Assembly: GCA_052118065.1 (NCBI GenBank)
Contig: JBQKHY010000012.1
Location: 8,946 to 72,945, forward strand
Length of the DNA: 64,000 bases
Origin: Ruminococcoides sp052118065
Lineage (GTDB): Bacteria; Bacillota; Clostridia; Oscillospirales; Acutalibacteraceae
Direction of reading: 5' to 3'
Shown one piece after another: positions 1 to 9,285 of this stretch. The stretch's first letter is position 1; every line of letters begins with the position of its first letter. The notes beneath the pieces are model-generated. The model saw only the letters and a list, made by a program, of their open reading frames with translations, made no database searches and was not told where the DNA came from. A program made the translations under genes and the position numbers.

Positions 1-1
1 A

Positions 2-274
2 GATAGCACAAAGGTTAGTTTGTTTTCTGAAAAATCATTTTCAAAAATATCTCCTGAAGATAAAATGTGGGCGTGCTATTTACACGCATGTATTAAATAT
101 GTTCAAGGTGATTATTTAACAAATCGTTCTTTAAGGGAAAGGTTTGGATTAAAAGACAGTTCTTCAGGCAGTATATCCCGTTTAATAAAGGAAACAGTTC
201 AAGCGGGATATATTAAACCTCTTGAACCTGATACTGCACCAAGGTATATGAAATATTTACCTTTATGGGCGTGA
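2..274 (+). CDS. C-terminal end of AlbA_2 (Schlafen-like) ATP-binding protein, partial
   Basis: The frame is open to the left edge of the window, so only about the last 90 residues are visible and the true start lies outside. The visible part is a winged-helix-like region (SLRERFGL, then SGSISRLIKETVQAGYIKP) ending in APRYMKYLPLWA. From memory this matches the C-terminus of proteins that begin with an AlbA_2/Schlafen-type DNA-binding domain and an ATPase-like middle. Such genes often sit inside or beside restriction islands, which fits the Res gene downstream. The TTG at 20 is an internal codon rather than a start. The family assignment rests on tail motifs only, so it is moderately sure. Confidence 0.6.
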   Translation, partial: DSTKVSLFSEKSFSKISPEDKMWACYLHACIKYVQGDYLTNRSLRERFGLKDSSSGSISRLIKETVQAGYIKPLEPDTAPRYMKYLPLWA

Positions 275-276
275 TT

Positions 277-534
277 TAACTTGCCGGTAACTTGCCGGCA
301 AGTTGTTTAGACAATTTAAACGGAGAAATTATTTTTCAAAAAGCCCATAAACACTAAATTATAGTGAGAATGTTAGCGGGTTATTTGAACAATTTTAACT
401 TGCCGGTAACTTGCCGGTAAGTTGTTTTAGACAATTTCAACTGAGAAATAATTTTGTGAAAAGACCCATAAATACTAAATTATACTGAGAACGTTAGTGG
501 ATTTTTCGATGATTTTAATTTGCCGGTAACTTGC
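277..534. repeat. ~120-bp direct repeats with CTTGCCGG motifs
   Basis: Two near-identical units of about 120 bp (about 277-396 and 397-516) and the first 19 bp of a third follow the AlbA_2 stop codon directly. Each unit starts with two head-to-tail CTTGCCGG motifs, and in the first unit these run into a partial inverted copy (CCGGCAAG). A conserved AT-rich stretch follows (ACAATTT, GAGAAAT, CCCATAAA, ACTAAATTAT). No convincing frame runs through them. They could be binding sites or hairpins controlling the Shedu-like/Res genes that start 70 bp later, or simple tandem duplication. Confidence 0.75.
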
Positions 535-605
535 TATTGTAAATTATATGTGTTGTGATGATTATTCTTATGAAGAGAATTGAAAAAATAAGAAGGTGAT
601 TTAGT

Positions 606-1406
606 TTGAAAGGTTTGTATGAAAGAGATTATACTAAACTTAAATCTGAAGAAATAGAGGAAAAAGAAAAGATTGAGGCTGAAAACACAATAGTGACAGG
701 AACATTAATAGTTCATAGAAATTGTTTTTGTCAATATCCAAAGGCAGTTAGACATAATTTAAGTTTGTTTCCTAATAATTATCTAGATATTAATTTTTTA
801 AAAAATGAGAAAGAATTAAGAAAACAATGTGATGGTTTTGAAAAACTGTTAAATGACAATAGTATCACTGAATTGGATATTAAACGATATATTCAGAATA
901 ATGGTTATTATAGCATTCCGGGATCTATTTTTGAGAGGTTTCAAACAGGTCATCATGAAGCTGTTTTGTTTAAGGAGTTTTCCTTAGGAACGGAGTATAA
1001 AGCGGACTATCTATTGTTAGGCAGAAGTTCTTGTGGATGGCAATTTATTTTTGTTGAGTACGAGAATCCTTATGGGCATGTAATAATGAAAAATGGTGAT
1101 TTTGGAGAAATTGTCAGAAAAGGCATTAATCAAGTTAAGGACTGGGAAAGATTTGTCGAAGGAAATTTTAATGCCATATATAGAGAATTGAAAAAATATA
1201 CCAATAAAGACTTACCACAAGAATTTATTACATATGAATCTGCTCGTGTTCATTATGTTGTGGTTGCAGGTCGCAGAAAAGATTTTGATGAGAATAAAAA
1301 AACTCGTTCATTGCAGTTGGGTTTACGAAAACAAAATATTATGCTTCTGCACTATGATAATATATTAGATGATACTATTGATTTAATTGGCAAAAATACA
1401 TATTAG
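606..1406 (+). CDS. Shedu-like (DUF4263) nuclease
   Basis: This 266-aa protein carries the pattern of the Shedu/DUF4263 nuclease family in its second half: a KADYLLLG strand (acidic residue), then FIFVEYENP as the E-x-E catalytic strand. KNGDFGEIVRKGINQVKDWERF follows, a helix typical of the family, at roughly residues 128-200. Shedu proteins are PD-(D/E)XK-type anti-phage effectors that nick or cut DNA. The N-terminal ~100 residues have no domain I recognise and may be sensory. The start is TTG at 606, preceded by AAGGTGA. The type III Res gene starts 11 bp downstream, so the two are likely co-transcribed. It could be a stand-alone Shedu gene or an accessory restriction subunit. Confidence 0.7.
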   Translation: MKGLYERDYTKLKSEEIEEKEKIEAENTIVTGTLIVHRNCFCQYPKAVRHNLSLFPNNYLDINFLKNEKELRKQCDGFEKLLNDNSITELDIKRYIQNNGYYSIPGSIFERFQTGHHEAVLFKEFSLGTEYKADYLLLGRSSCGWQFIFVEYENPYGHVIMKNGDFGEIVRKGINQVKDWERFVEGNFNAIYRELKKYTNKDLPQEFITYESARVHYVVVAGRRKDFDENKKTRSLQLGLRKQNIMLLHYDNILDDTIDLIGKNTY

Positions 1407-1417
1407 GATGATAAAAA

Positions 1418-4400
1418 TTGAAATTTAATTTTAAAATACAACAATATCAAACCGATGCAGTAAATGCTGTTGTTAATGTTTTTAATGGACAAGGTTTTCA
1501 TGATAGAACTACTTATCTTAGAGATCTTGGTGATACTGATAAGGCTCAAGCTAGTTTGATAGAAGATGGTCTTGGCTATAAAAATGAATTAATTAACCTT
1601 TCTGACCAGCAACTTCTTGATAATATACGCAAAATACAGAATGATAATAATATTAGTCTTTCATCAGAATTAATTAACGATATTGGAAGATGTAGTCTTG
1701 ATGTTGAAATGGAAACGGGTACCGGAAAAACCTATGTTTATATTAAGACTATGTTTGAACTTAATAAAAAGTATGGTTGGAATAAATTTATTGTAGTTGT
1801 TCCTAGCATTGCTATTCGTGAAGGTGTAAAAAAGTCTTTTGAAATGACTGCCGGACATTTTATGGAGCACTATGGAAAAAAGGCTATGCCTTTTGTTTAT
1901 AATAGTTCCAACCTTACTCAACTTGATAGTTTTTCAAGTAGTTCCGGTATTAATGTAATGATTATTAATACCCAAGCTTTTGCTACATCTATGAAAGAAA
2001 ATGGTAAAAATAAATATGCCAGAATTATCTATTCTGAGAGAGATAGTTTTCAGTCTCGCCGACCTATTGATGTTATAAGAGCTAACCGTCCAATCCTTAT
2101 TCTTGATGAACCTCAAAAAATGGGTGGTAAAGTAACTCAAAAAGCTTTGAAAGGTTTTAATCCACTATTTACCTTAAACTATTCTGCTACTCACCAAAAA
2201 CATCATAATCTTGTTTATGCTTTAGATGCAATTGATGCTTTTAATAAAAGATTGGTAAAGAAAATTGAAGTTAAAGGATTTGAGGTTAAAAATCTCAGAG
2301 GAACAGATAGTTATTTATATCTAGAGCAAATTGTTCTTGATGGCAAAAAGCCACCTAGAGCAAAACTGGAATTAGAAATTAATTATTCTAAATCTGTCAA
2401 TCGTGAGACTAGATTATTAGAAGTGAGTGATAACTTATACTATATATCGAATGAAATGGAACAGTATAAGGGATATACCATATCTGAAATAAATCCACTT
2501 AATAATACTGTTTCTTTTACAAATGGTGAAGTGATAAAAACCGGTGACATAGTGGGTGATGTTTCTGAAAAGGATATGCGTCGTATTCAAATTAGAGAAA
2601 CAATCATTTCACATTTTGAAAAAGAAGAAAAATTATTTAATATGGGTATAAAATGTTTGTCACTGTTTTTTATTGATGAGGTATCAAAATATCGTCAGTA
2701 TAATGAAAATGATGAAGAAGTATTAGGAGAATATGGTGTTATGTTCGAGGAAGAATATATGAATATTCTTAATGACTACCTTACGCTTGAAGATACACCA
2801 TATAAAAAATATCTAGAGTCAAATTGTTGTGATAAGACAAAAGTACATAAAGGTTACTTTAGTATAGATAAAAAAGGGCATTCAATAGATAGTACCATAA
2901 AACGTGGTAGTGATTCTTCGGATGATATTTCTGCTTATGATTTGATATTAAAAAATAAAGAGAGACTGCTAAGTTTTTCTGAGCCTACCAGATTTATTTT
3001 TTCTCATTCCGCACTTCGTGAAGGTTGGGATAATCCAAATGTTTTTCAAATATGTACACTAAAGCATTCTGAAAGCAATACTTCTAAGCGTCAAGAAGTA
3101 GGTCGTGGCCTTAGACTATGTGTAAATCAAAACGGTGATCGAATGGATATTCAATCTTGTGGTGATAGAATACATGATATAAATGTTCTTACAGTCATTG
3201 CAAGTGAAAGCTATAAAACATTTGTTGATGATTTACAAAAGAAAACTAGGGAAGATCTTCGTGACAGACCAAAGGCTGCAACTGTTGAATACTTTAAAGG
3301 TAGAAAAATTATAATTGATGGTGAATCAATCATAATTGATGATAAACAAGCTGAGAAAATACATCGTTATTTAATTAAAAATGACTATGTAGATGATGAC
3401 GATAAGGTTACAGATGAATACAAAAATGATGCAACTATGGGTACTTTAGCTCCAGTTCCGGATGTGTTAAAGCCTATGGAAAAAGGTATTCATAGGCTTA
3501 TTCAGTCTATTTATGATGACAGTGTGTTTGATGAAATGTTTAATGATGGTCATGAAACTAAAGTTAAAGAAAATCCGTTAAATAAAAATTTTGAAAAGAA
3601 GGAATTTCAAAATTTATGGAAACAGATAAATCATAAATATGCTTATACAGTTAAATTTGATAGTGATGAATTGATAAGAAATGCAATTTGTCATATTAAT
3701 GATAAATTATATGTTTCACAGTTGCAGTACACAACTACTGTTGGCAGTCAGAAATCTGAAATTAGTCAGTATGAAGTTGAAAGCAAAACTTCATTTACTA
3801 ATTTGAAATCAAGAACACAGACTTTGAAACACTATGCGTCAAGCAATATAAAATATGATTTGTTAGGAAAAGTTTCTGAAGGTACGACTCTTACAAGGAA
3901 AACTGTTGCAAAAATACTCCAAGGTATTGAACCGAAGAAATTAAATATGTTCAAAAATAATCCTGAAGAATTTATATCTAAAGTAATAAGATTAATTAAT
4001 GAACAAAAAGCCGATACAATTGTTGACCACATTACCTATAATGTTATCGACAGTGAATACGATAATGATATATTTACTTCGGAAAAAATATCTCAAAGTT
4101 TTGACAAAGCATTTATAGCACAAAAAGCAATTCAAAATTACGTATTTACAGATGGTACTGCTGAAAAAAGTATCGAGAAAAAATTTGTCGAAAATTTGGA
4201 TACAGCTGAAGAAGTGTGTGTTTATGCAAAACTGCCACGTTCATTTCATATTCCAACACCGGTAGGAAATTATGCTCCTGACTGGGCTATTGCTTTTTAC
4301 GAAGGAACAGTAAAGCATATTTATTTTATTGCTGAAACTAAAGGTACAATGAGTTCTTTAGAATTTAGAGCTATTGAAAAAGCTAAAATTAATTGTGCTA

Positions 4401-4492
4401 AAAAATTATTCGATAATTTGTCTAACTCTAATATTAAATATCATGAAGTGAAAAGTTATCAAGACTTACTTAATGTTATGAATGACGATTGA
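1418..4492 (+). CDS. res: Type III restriction enzyme Res subunit (helicase-nuclease)
   Basis: This 1024-aa protein has the order expected of a type III restriction subunit. A superfamily 2 ATPase opens it, with Walker A METGTGKT near residue 97 and a DEP box (ILDEPQKMGG) near 230. Motif VI follows (RQEVGRGLRL near 563). A C-terminal PD-(D/E)XK nuclease has PDW near 949 and the catalytic AETKG near 970. Res normally acts with a Mod methyltransferase that recognises an asymmetric site. No Mod is adjacent: upstream lie the Shedu-like gene and the AlbA_2 remnant, so Mod may lie left of the window or be missing. The start is TTG at 1418 with a weak ribosome site, and the gene probably depends on the transcript of its neighbour. 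All catalytic motifs appear intact. Confidence 0.88.
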   Translation: MKFNFKIQQYQTDAVNAVVNVFNGQGFHDRTTYLRDLGDTDKAQASLIEDGLGYKNELINLSDQQLLDNIRKIQNDNNISLSSELINDIGRCSLDVEMETGTGKTYVYIKTMFELNKKYGWNKFIVVVPSIAIREGVKKSFEMTAGHFMEHYGKKAMPFVYNSSNLTQLDSFSSSSGINVMIINTQAFATSMKENGKNKYARIIYSERDSFQSRRPIDVIRANRPILILDEPQKMGGKVTQKALKGFNPLFTLNYSATHQKHHNLVYALDAIDAFNKRLVKKIEVKGFEVKNLRGTDSYLYLEQIVLDGKKPPRAKLELEINYSKSVNRETRLLEVSDNLYYISNEMEQYKGYTISEINPLNNTVSFTNGEVIKTGDIVGDVSEKDMRRIQIRETIISHFEKEEKLFNMGIKCLSLFFIDEVSKYRQYNENDEEVLGEYGVMFEEEYMNILNDYLTLEDTPYKKYLESNCCDKTKVHKGYFSIDKKGHSIDSTIKRGSDSSDDISAYDLILKNKERLLSFSEPTRFIFSHSALREGWDNPNVFQICTLKHSESNTSKRQEVGRGLRLCVNQNGDRMDIQSCGDRIHDINVLTVIASESYKTFVDDLQKKTREDLRDRPKAATVEYFKGRKIIIDGESIIIDDKQAEKIHRYLIKNDYVDDDDKVTDEYKNDATMGTLAPVPDVLKPMEKGIHRLIQSIYDDSVFDEMFNDGHETKVKENPLNKNFEKKEFQNLWKQINHKYAYTVKFDSDELIRNAICHINDKLYVSQLQYTTTVGSQKSEISQYEVESKTSFTNLKSRTQTLKHYASSNIKYDLLGKVSEGTTLTRKTVAKILQGIEPKKLNMFKNNPEEFISKVIRLINEQKADTIVDHITYNVIDSEYDNDIFTSEKISQSFDKAFIAQKAIQNYVFTDGTAEKSIEKKFVENLDTAEEVCVYAKLPRSFHIPTPVGNYAPDWAIAFYEGTVKHIYFIAETKGTMSSLEFRAIEKAKINCAKKLFDNLSNSNIKYHEVKSYQDLLNVMNDD

Positions 4493-4590
4493 GTTTTGTA
4501 ATTACAATTATATCTAATATGATAGTATTCAATTGAAATATTTTATGTAAATAAAGAAATCCAAAGCAAAAAATTAATAAGAAATGAAAA

Positions 4591-4625
4591 ATACTCCTGC
4601 AAGATTTTTAGACTTGTAGGAGTAT
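4591..4625. terminator. Bidirectional terminator between res and the AIPR gene
   Basis: A 13-bp stem with one G-U pair (4591-4603 with 4613-4625) encloses the loop ATTTTTAGA. It is flanked by A-rich sequence on the left and T-rich on the right, so it can serve both the rightward res transcript and the leftward AIPR transcript. Confidence 0.8.
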
Positions 4626-4758
4626 ACTTTTGTAATTTGAATTTATTTTGGTTGCATAACAGTTGTAAACTGAAAATGAACCTTAATTAATTATGTAGTA
4701 AACAATTTTCAAAGACTTTAAAATAAAGCTTTTGAGGAAGTGTGTCAAATTAATAATG

Positions 4759-6387
4759 TTATGATTTCTTTAAAAATAAGTCATCTAACTTCTTTTCGTA
4801 TTTTGGCATAGAACCTTTGTTTTTTACATTAGTGTTATACAGTTCATCTTTTTTAAAAGTGTTTGAATCTAGTTTTTCACTGAATTTATTATTGCGTAAT
4901 GACATACTGAATTCATGTGCAAAAGTTGCGACAAGGGAATCTTTTTGTTTTTCATTAAGTTTTTTTAAAGAATAATTAAAATTTGAGTAGTCATATTGAT
5001 AATTGTTTAAATGTAGAACTGTTTTAGCAATAAAATACCAACTTGAGTACTTATATATATCTCCTAAAACATCATTTAGATTTTTATGTTTCTTTGACAC
5101 ACTATCAAATAAATTTAACAAGGATGAGGCAAAATTAGTTGGAGAGTAATACTTGTAAAAATCATTCCTATCTTTTATATTATGAAATACATTACTTTCT
5201 GTAAAAGTATATGTGTTTTGATCATCTGAAATTTTCATTTTCAGTAGCGCCTTAGAAGAATTTCGTGCCATACCTGGTGATTGATCCAAAAAACACTTTA
5301 CTAATTTAGCAAACATTGTAATTTTATAGTTTTGAAAATTACTATTTAGTGCTCCTCTTTTGACGATTTCAAACGCTCTATCATCATTGAGGTCAAAAGT
5401 AAGTGAATTTATATTATCAACAAATGAATCAGTAAAAACAATATCTTCTTCGGAAATGCTTTTTTGTCTATTCAATGAAACGCTTATATTGTTGATTAAT
5501 TCTTTACTGCTTTTTTTAGATATATTAATTATTCTTAACAAAACATATGCATTTTCTTGTCCTCTATTATCATCTTGATTTTCAAAAAAATACTCAGATG
5601 CAGCAGATATGGTTTGTGCACCATTGATTACGGAAATTATTTTACTTCCTATGTTTGATAGTAAAATTTTTCTTGGATTATTTATAGCAAAGTCATTATC
5701 ATTAATAAGTATTGTAATACCATTGTTATAAAACCAGAATTTTTCAGGTTCTTCTTTAATAGTGGTTTTAATTTTTTCATCTACACTTAATTCGTCTTTT
5801 ATTCTATATCTAACATTATAATCAAATAAGGAATCACCCATAGAATTATATAGATTAACAATATCGTAAAGTTTTGCAGTAAATACATAACCTTTAATAT
5901 CTTTAGAAGAAGGGATAGATATTGAATCCACTCTTTTGGTTATTGAAATGAAATAGTTTTTTTCATTATTATCGTTAAAAAATTGAATAATCATTTTTGA
6001 AAGTTTAATATTCTTTCTTTGATTAGGTAGATTAGCACCTGGTTCTATTAAAACAAATAAAGACTGTTTATCCAATTTCATTTTAGTTTCTATATTATCG
6101 ACAATGATAATAAAACGATAAGGAACATCAAATTTAATAGACTTTAATTTTTCTATAATTGCTTTTATATTGGTGCCTTCAAATCGAAGAAAATAGTATC
6201 CATAAGTTTTATCATCTACAAATGAAACTTCATTTGGGAGGATACTAAACTCGTCTTCTAAACCTGATGAAAAATCGTTAATAGATTTTAATAATTCTTC
6301 TTGATCAAAGTCATCACAATAATCCCTTATTGTACTTTTAATTATTTTATTCAGTTCTTCACGAGTCTTGCGGTAATTTTTTGCCAT
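4759..6387 (-). CDS. AIPR-family abortive phage infection protein
   Basis: This ~542-aa protein has the hallmark of the AIPR family (abortive infection phage resistance): FWFYNNGITIL around residues 220-230, followed by ISVINGAQTIS near 255. Members are described around MORC/GHKL and restriction clusters and in Abi systems; the biochemical activity is unclear. The N-terminal third resembles the usual alpha/beta region of the family (RFIIIVDNIETK). I take the start at the ATG at 6387 (MAKNYRK), after a GGTGA; ATGs at 6390 and 6399 are possible. It overlaps the end of the upstream FRG gene by about 29 bp, implying translational coupling and joint function. The length and motif are complete, so it looks intact. 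Confidence 0.82.
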   Translation of the reverse strand: MAKNYRKTREELNKIIKSTIRDYCDDFDQEELLKSINDFSSGLEDEFSILPNEVSFVDDKTYGYYFLRFEGTNIKAIIEKLKSIKFDVPYRFIIIVDNIETKMKLDKQSLFVLIEPGANLPNQRKNIKLSKMIIQFFNDNNEKNYFISITKRVDSISIPSSKDIKGYVFTAKLYDIVNLYNSMGDSLFDYNVRYRIKDELSVDEKIKTTIKEEPEKFWFYNNGITILINDNDFAINNPRKILLSNIGSKIISVINGAQTISAASEYFFENQDDNRGQENAYVLLRIINISKKSSKELINNISVSLNRQKSISEEDIVFTDSFVDNINSLTFDLNDDRAFEIVKRGALNSNFQNYKITMFAKLVKCFLDQSPGMARNSSKALLKMKISDDQNTYTFTESNVFHNIKDRNDFYKYYSPTNFASSLLNLFDSVSKKHKNLNDVLGDIYKYSSWYFIAKTVLHLNNYQYDYSNFNYSLKKLNEKQKDSLVATFAHEFSMSLRNNKFSEKLDSNTFKKDELYNTNVKNKGSMPKYEKKLDDLFLKKS

Positions 6388-7498
6388 CATTTTCACCATT
6401 GCTTTTTTTTAAAATAAAATCATCTGTGAATATTGAAATATCCAAATCTTTTATCCTTGAATTTATAAATATAATATTATTATAAATAGTATCGTTAAAC
6501 ATATCTATGAAATTGTTTAAAACTGGAGTTTTTTCATCATCGTTTTTTACGCATTCCTTTAGTTCAATGCAACCTAAATAATATTCCTTCAAAGCATACT
6601 CTAAACTAACAACTTTATCAGATACATATTTTTTATTTTTGCATTTGGTTATTTCGTCAAATATGGTTTTGATATAATATTCAAAATCTTCTTCTAAATT
6701 ATACAATATCATATTTAATTCGTTTTTTAGACTAAAATTAGAAGTATCTACAAAATCACTTTTTTTAATCATATTATCAACGAAATTTTCCGCAATAGGG
6801 TATATTGTAGCGGTGTCAATTCCAAATAAAACTTTTAATTCTTCTCGGATTTTATGTTTGCTGTTACCATCAATTTCTATTGTTTTACACAGACGGGATG
6901 GGATTTTTTCATATTCATTTCCTTGAAAAAGTATAAATGCACCTTGTTGGGCGATTATTCTCTTATTGGTTTTTATATGGTCGATCAATTTGTGGTTTTT
7001 ACCAAATAATTGACATTTTATAAAAGACTTGTCGTTTCCATTAATTATTTTGTCATAAGCATTTATTATGTTTTCTCCTGTTGGACAAAACATTTTTTCA
7101 ATACCAAATATAAATACTTTTCCATTATCTTTATCATACTCATTTTCAGGTTTATGATAATAAGGTGTGCATGCAAAATATAAAGCAACTAAGCAATTAT
7201 ATGAAACATCCAATAATCTGCTAGGAAATCCATCATGTTGAGCAGAAATTGCCTTTTCTAAATAGGTTGATCCAATAGAAAGGTTATTTGCGGTCATTTC
7301 ATCAAATAAATTTTTCTCAAATTTTTTATTTTTATATAAAACATTTTGTCTAAATATATTGGGTACACATGAGGTTTCTTTATAATCTTTACATTCTCCC
7401 CTAAAAACTACAATTTTCTTTTGCTTTAGATAATCGCTAATATTATCCGTCACCACTTTAATATATTCAGATACAGATGTTACTATATTTCTATTCAT
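6359..7498 (-). CDS. FRG-domain protein
   Basis: The FRG domain is recognisable at the N-terminus: VVFRGECKDY near residue 30 gives the F-R-G triad, and QHDGFPSRLLDVSYNCLVALYFACT near 85-110 is the second conserved block. The remaining ~200 residues are helical and not recognised. FRG proteins recur in defence loci and, from family knowledge, are suspected nucleic-acid or nucleotide-acting effectors. I prefer the ATG at 7498 because AAAGGTGA lies 6 nt before it; an in-frame ATG at 7513 lies upstream of that ribosome site. It is the first gene of a two-gene leftward operon with the overlapping AIPR gene, under the promoter at 7533-7561. Confidence 0.75.
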   Translation of the reverse strand: MNRNIVTSVSEYIKVVTDNISDYLKQKKIVVFRGECKDYKETSCVPNIFRQNVLYKNKKFEKNLFDEMTANNLSIGSTYLEKAISAQHDGFPSRLLDVSYNCLVALYFACTPYYHKPENEYDKDNGKVFIFGIEKMFCPTGENIINAYDKIINGNDKSFIKCQLFGKNHKLIDHIKTNKRIIAQQGAFILFQGNEYEKIPSRLCKTIEIDGNSKHKIREELKVLFGIDTATIYPIAENFVDNMIKKSDFVDTSNFSLKNELNMILYNLEEDFEYYIKTIFDEITKCKNKKYVSDKVVSLEYALKEYYLGCIELKECVKNDDEKTPVLNNFIDMFNDTIYNNIIFINSRIKDLDISIFTDDFILKKSNGENDGKKLPQDS

Positions 7499-7532
7499 TA
7501 AATCACCTTTCATATAGTTATAATTATATATT

Positions 7533-7561
7533 ATTCTAATTACCTTTTATATAAATGTAAA
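7533..7561 (-). promoter_or_regulatory. Promoter of the FRG-AIPR operon
   Basis: On the minus strand TTTACA (7561-7556) is followed after 17 bp by TAGAAT (7538-7533). Both boxes match 5 of 6 consensus positions. Transcription would start near 7526, leaving a leader of about 28 nt before the FRG start at 7498. Confidence 0.7.
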
Positions 7562-7964
7562 ATGTGATTCATATTAATTCTTTTTATTATTTTCAAATAT
7601 TTTTTTGAATATACATACTTATGATATGTAATATTATTGCATATATAATATATCCATAATTCTTGTTAATAATTTATTTTTATTGTATAATATTTTACAA
7701 AAATTGCAATATAGATTATTATGAAATTTGAAAAAATACTATATAATTATTTACAGATACTTGATTTTATTATGAGTGTGAGATATAATATGAGATATAG
7801 AGATTATTTTATTTAAAAAGATATAAAAAGACGAAAAAATGTGGGTGCAACCTCCTAAGTTTGCAACAGTTTTTACTACTGTTTAAAGAAGTAAAGAAGT
7901 AATAAGAATGGTATGATGATCATACTTGGTGACTTCATCTATTTATAGATGTCGGAAGAATTTT

Positions 7965-8553
7965 TGATTATTAATTATTATATAAAATACTTTATGTATT
8001 TAACATCGTTAGTAGTAACCTTTTTGGTGGCAATTAACAAACGAACTTTTTGAAACCACCCTTAAATGGCATAGTATGTTATTGAATTATACAATCACCG
8101 ATTATAGATTTGTAATTGTTGGTTGCATATACATAGTATTATGTTATCGAATTAAACAATCACTGATTATAAAGTTATAATTGTTGATTGCTTATACGGG
8201 TATAGCATTTGCACTATCATTATGTGTATTTTGCTTGTGTAGTCTACTTCTGTTGTAGATGAAGATAGAATATGTAGTTGAAACTAATATAATTCTTTAT
8301 AAGAATTATAAATGAGAGCTAAGATTAAGAAGTTAGAGCTAATTTCAGTATTATTTTTTATTAGATTGAAATTAGAATGGGGTAGGGGAAACTATACCCT
8401 AAAAATTTATTTGGAGAAGAAAGCAAAGATATTTATAAGTGTAAATTATGTTTATGTTTTAGTAAATGTTTTTGTGATGATGTGGGGAAAGTCCTACATT
8501 TGGAAAGAAGGTCACTTATTTAAAGGTATTTAGATAGGTGATTTTTGTTTTGT
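7965..8553 (+). ncRNA. Putative structured ncRNA, copy 1
   Basis: Non-coding stretch whose pattern recurs 600-650 bp downstream. It contains a GAAACCACCC block (8051-8060). Two tandem hairpins of one type follow: 8091-8103 with 8112-8124, and 8156-8170 with 8175-8189. Next is a highly conserved block starting GCTTATACGGG (8189). Hairpin B (8288-8310) has loop TTTATAA; hairpin C pairs 8339-8347 with 8367-8375; hairpin D pairs TAGGG/CCCTA (8383-8401). A terminator (stem 8512-8519 with 8534-8541, then TTTTTGTTTTG) ends it. Arms differ from copy 2 but stay paired. No clear promoter was found and the 5' end is uncertain. A 73-aa frame at 8312-8533 crosses hairpins B to D and looks spurious. No known RNA class was recognised. 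Confidence 0.55.
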
Positions 8554-8571
8554 TTCACTTTATTTTATGTG

Positions 8572-8600
8572 TTGACAAAAGATAAAGCATCATATAGAAT
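8572..8600 (+). promoter_or_regulatory. Promoter of ncRNA copy 2
   Basis: A perfect -35 box TTGACA (8572-8577), a 17-bp spacer and TAGAAT (8595-8600) lie between the terminator of copy 1 and the start of copy 2, with no gene close downstream. This implies an independently transcribed RNA starting near 8607. Confidence 0.75.
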
Positions 8601-8606
8601 AAAATT

Positions 8607-9066
8607 AAGTTATTATTTATTATTAAATACATTTATAATGTATAGAATTGTTAGAAATTTGACTTGTAATTTTACAAGTTATTATTAGCTAGCAAACTTT
8701 TTTGAAACCACCCTTGTTGGCATATAAATTCCAAACTTATATTGTTGATAAATTAAGAAATCACCAACTAATTTATTATGTTGTTGGTTGCTTATACGGG
8801 TCTAGCATTTATGCAATCATTTTGTGTATTTTGCTATCGTGTCTATTCCTTTTTTGAGTTGATGACACATAATTATGTAATTAGAATTTTCATAATTCTT
8901 TATAAGAGTTATGAAAGAGAGTTAGAAGGAATGAATTTAAACTAGTTTCAATTTTTTATTGAAGATTGTTATTAGTATGGGTTTGGGTGAACTGCGCCTA
9001 AATGTAGATATAAAATTTAATTACCTAATGATTGAGAGTGCAACATTGGTTTGTGCTCTTTTTGTT
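8607..9066 (+). ncRNA. Putative structured ncRNA, copy 2
   Basis: About 460 nt between a strong promoter and a terminator (9035-9043 with 9051-9059, then a T tract). It shares with copy 1 the order of elements: GAAACCACCC (8704-8713), one hairpin A (8759-8768 with 8780-8789), the GCTTATACGGG block (8790 on), hairpin B (8891-8913, same loop TTTATAA) and hairpin D (8983-9001, TTGGG with CCTAA). The second pair of hairpin D is T-A here and A-T in copy 1, and hairpin A changes G-T to A-T pairs, so base pairing is kept while sequence drifts. No open reading frame of note is present. Function unknown; it lies between the FRG-AIPR operon and the CRESS-Rep element. Confidence 0.6.
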
Positions 9067-9285
9067 TTACAAAAATTTTTTAATGAAATAATATTTTTCC
9101 GTGTGGAAATCTTTTAAATATTTTAAATAGACAAACAAACATAAGCAATATATGCTTAACTGAATTTATATATAAAATATGGAATTGAATTCCTATAATG
9201 TATGCCCAAGATGGTAGGGCTCCGGCATTAAGTTTAAATCGGTAAATTATCATCAAATATAATATAATGAAAGGAGAGTGATAAT

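Noticed and set aside
277..534. CRISPR array
   Set aside because: Units are ~120 bp with conserved spacers, and no cas gene is present.
8312..8533. 73-aa open frame in the ncRNA region
   Set aside because: It crosses hairpins B to D, lacks a ribosome site, has no counterpart in copy 2 and has an unnatural composition.
7965..9066. Retron or type III toxin-antitoxin RNA
   Set aside because: No reverse transcriptase nearby, and no short tandem antitoxin repeats or ToxN-like gene.
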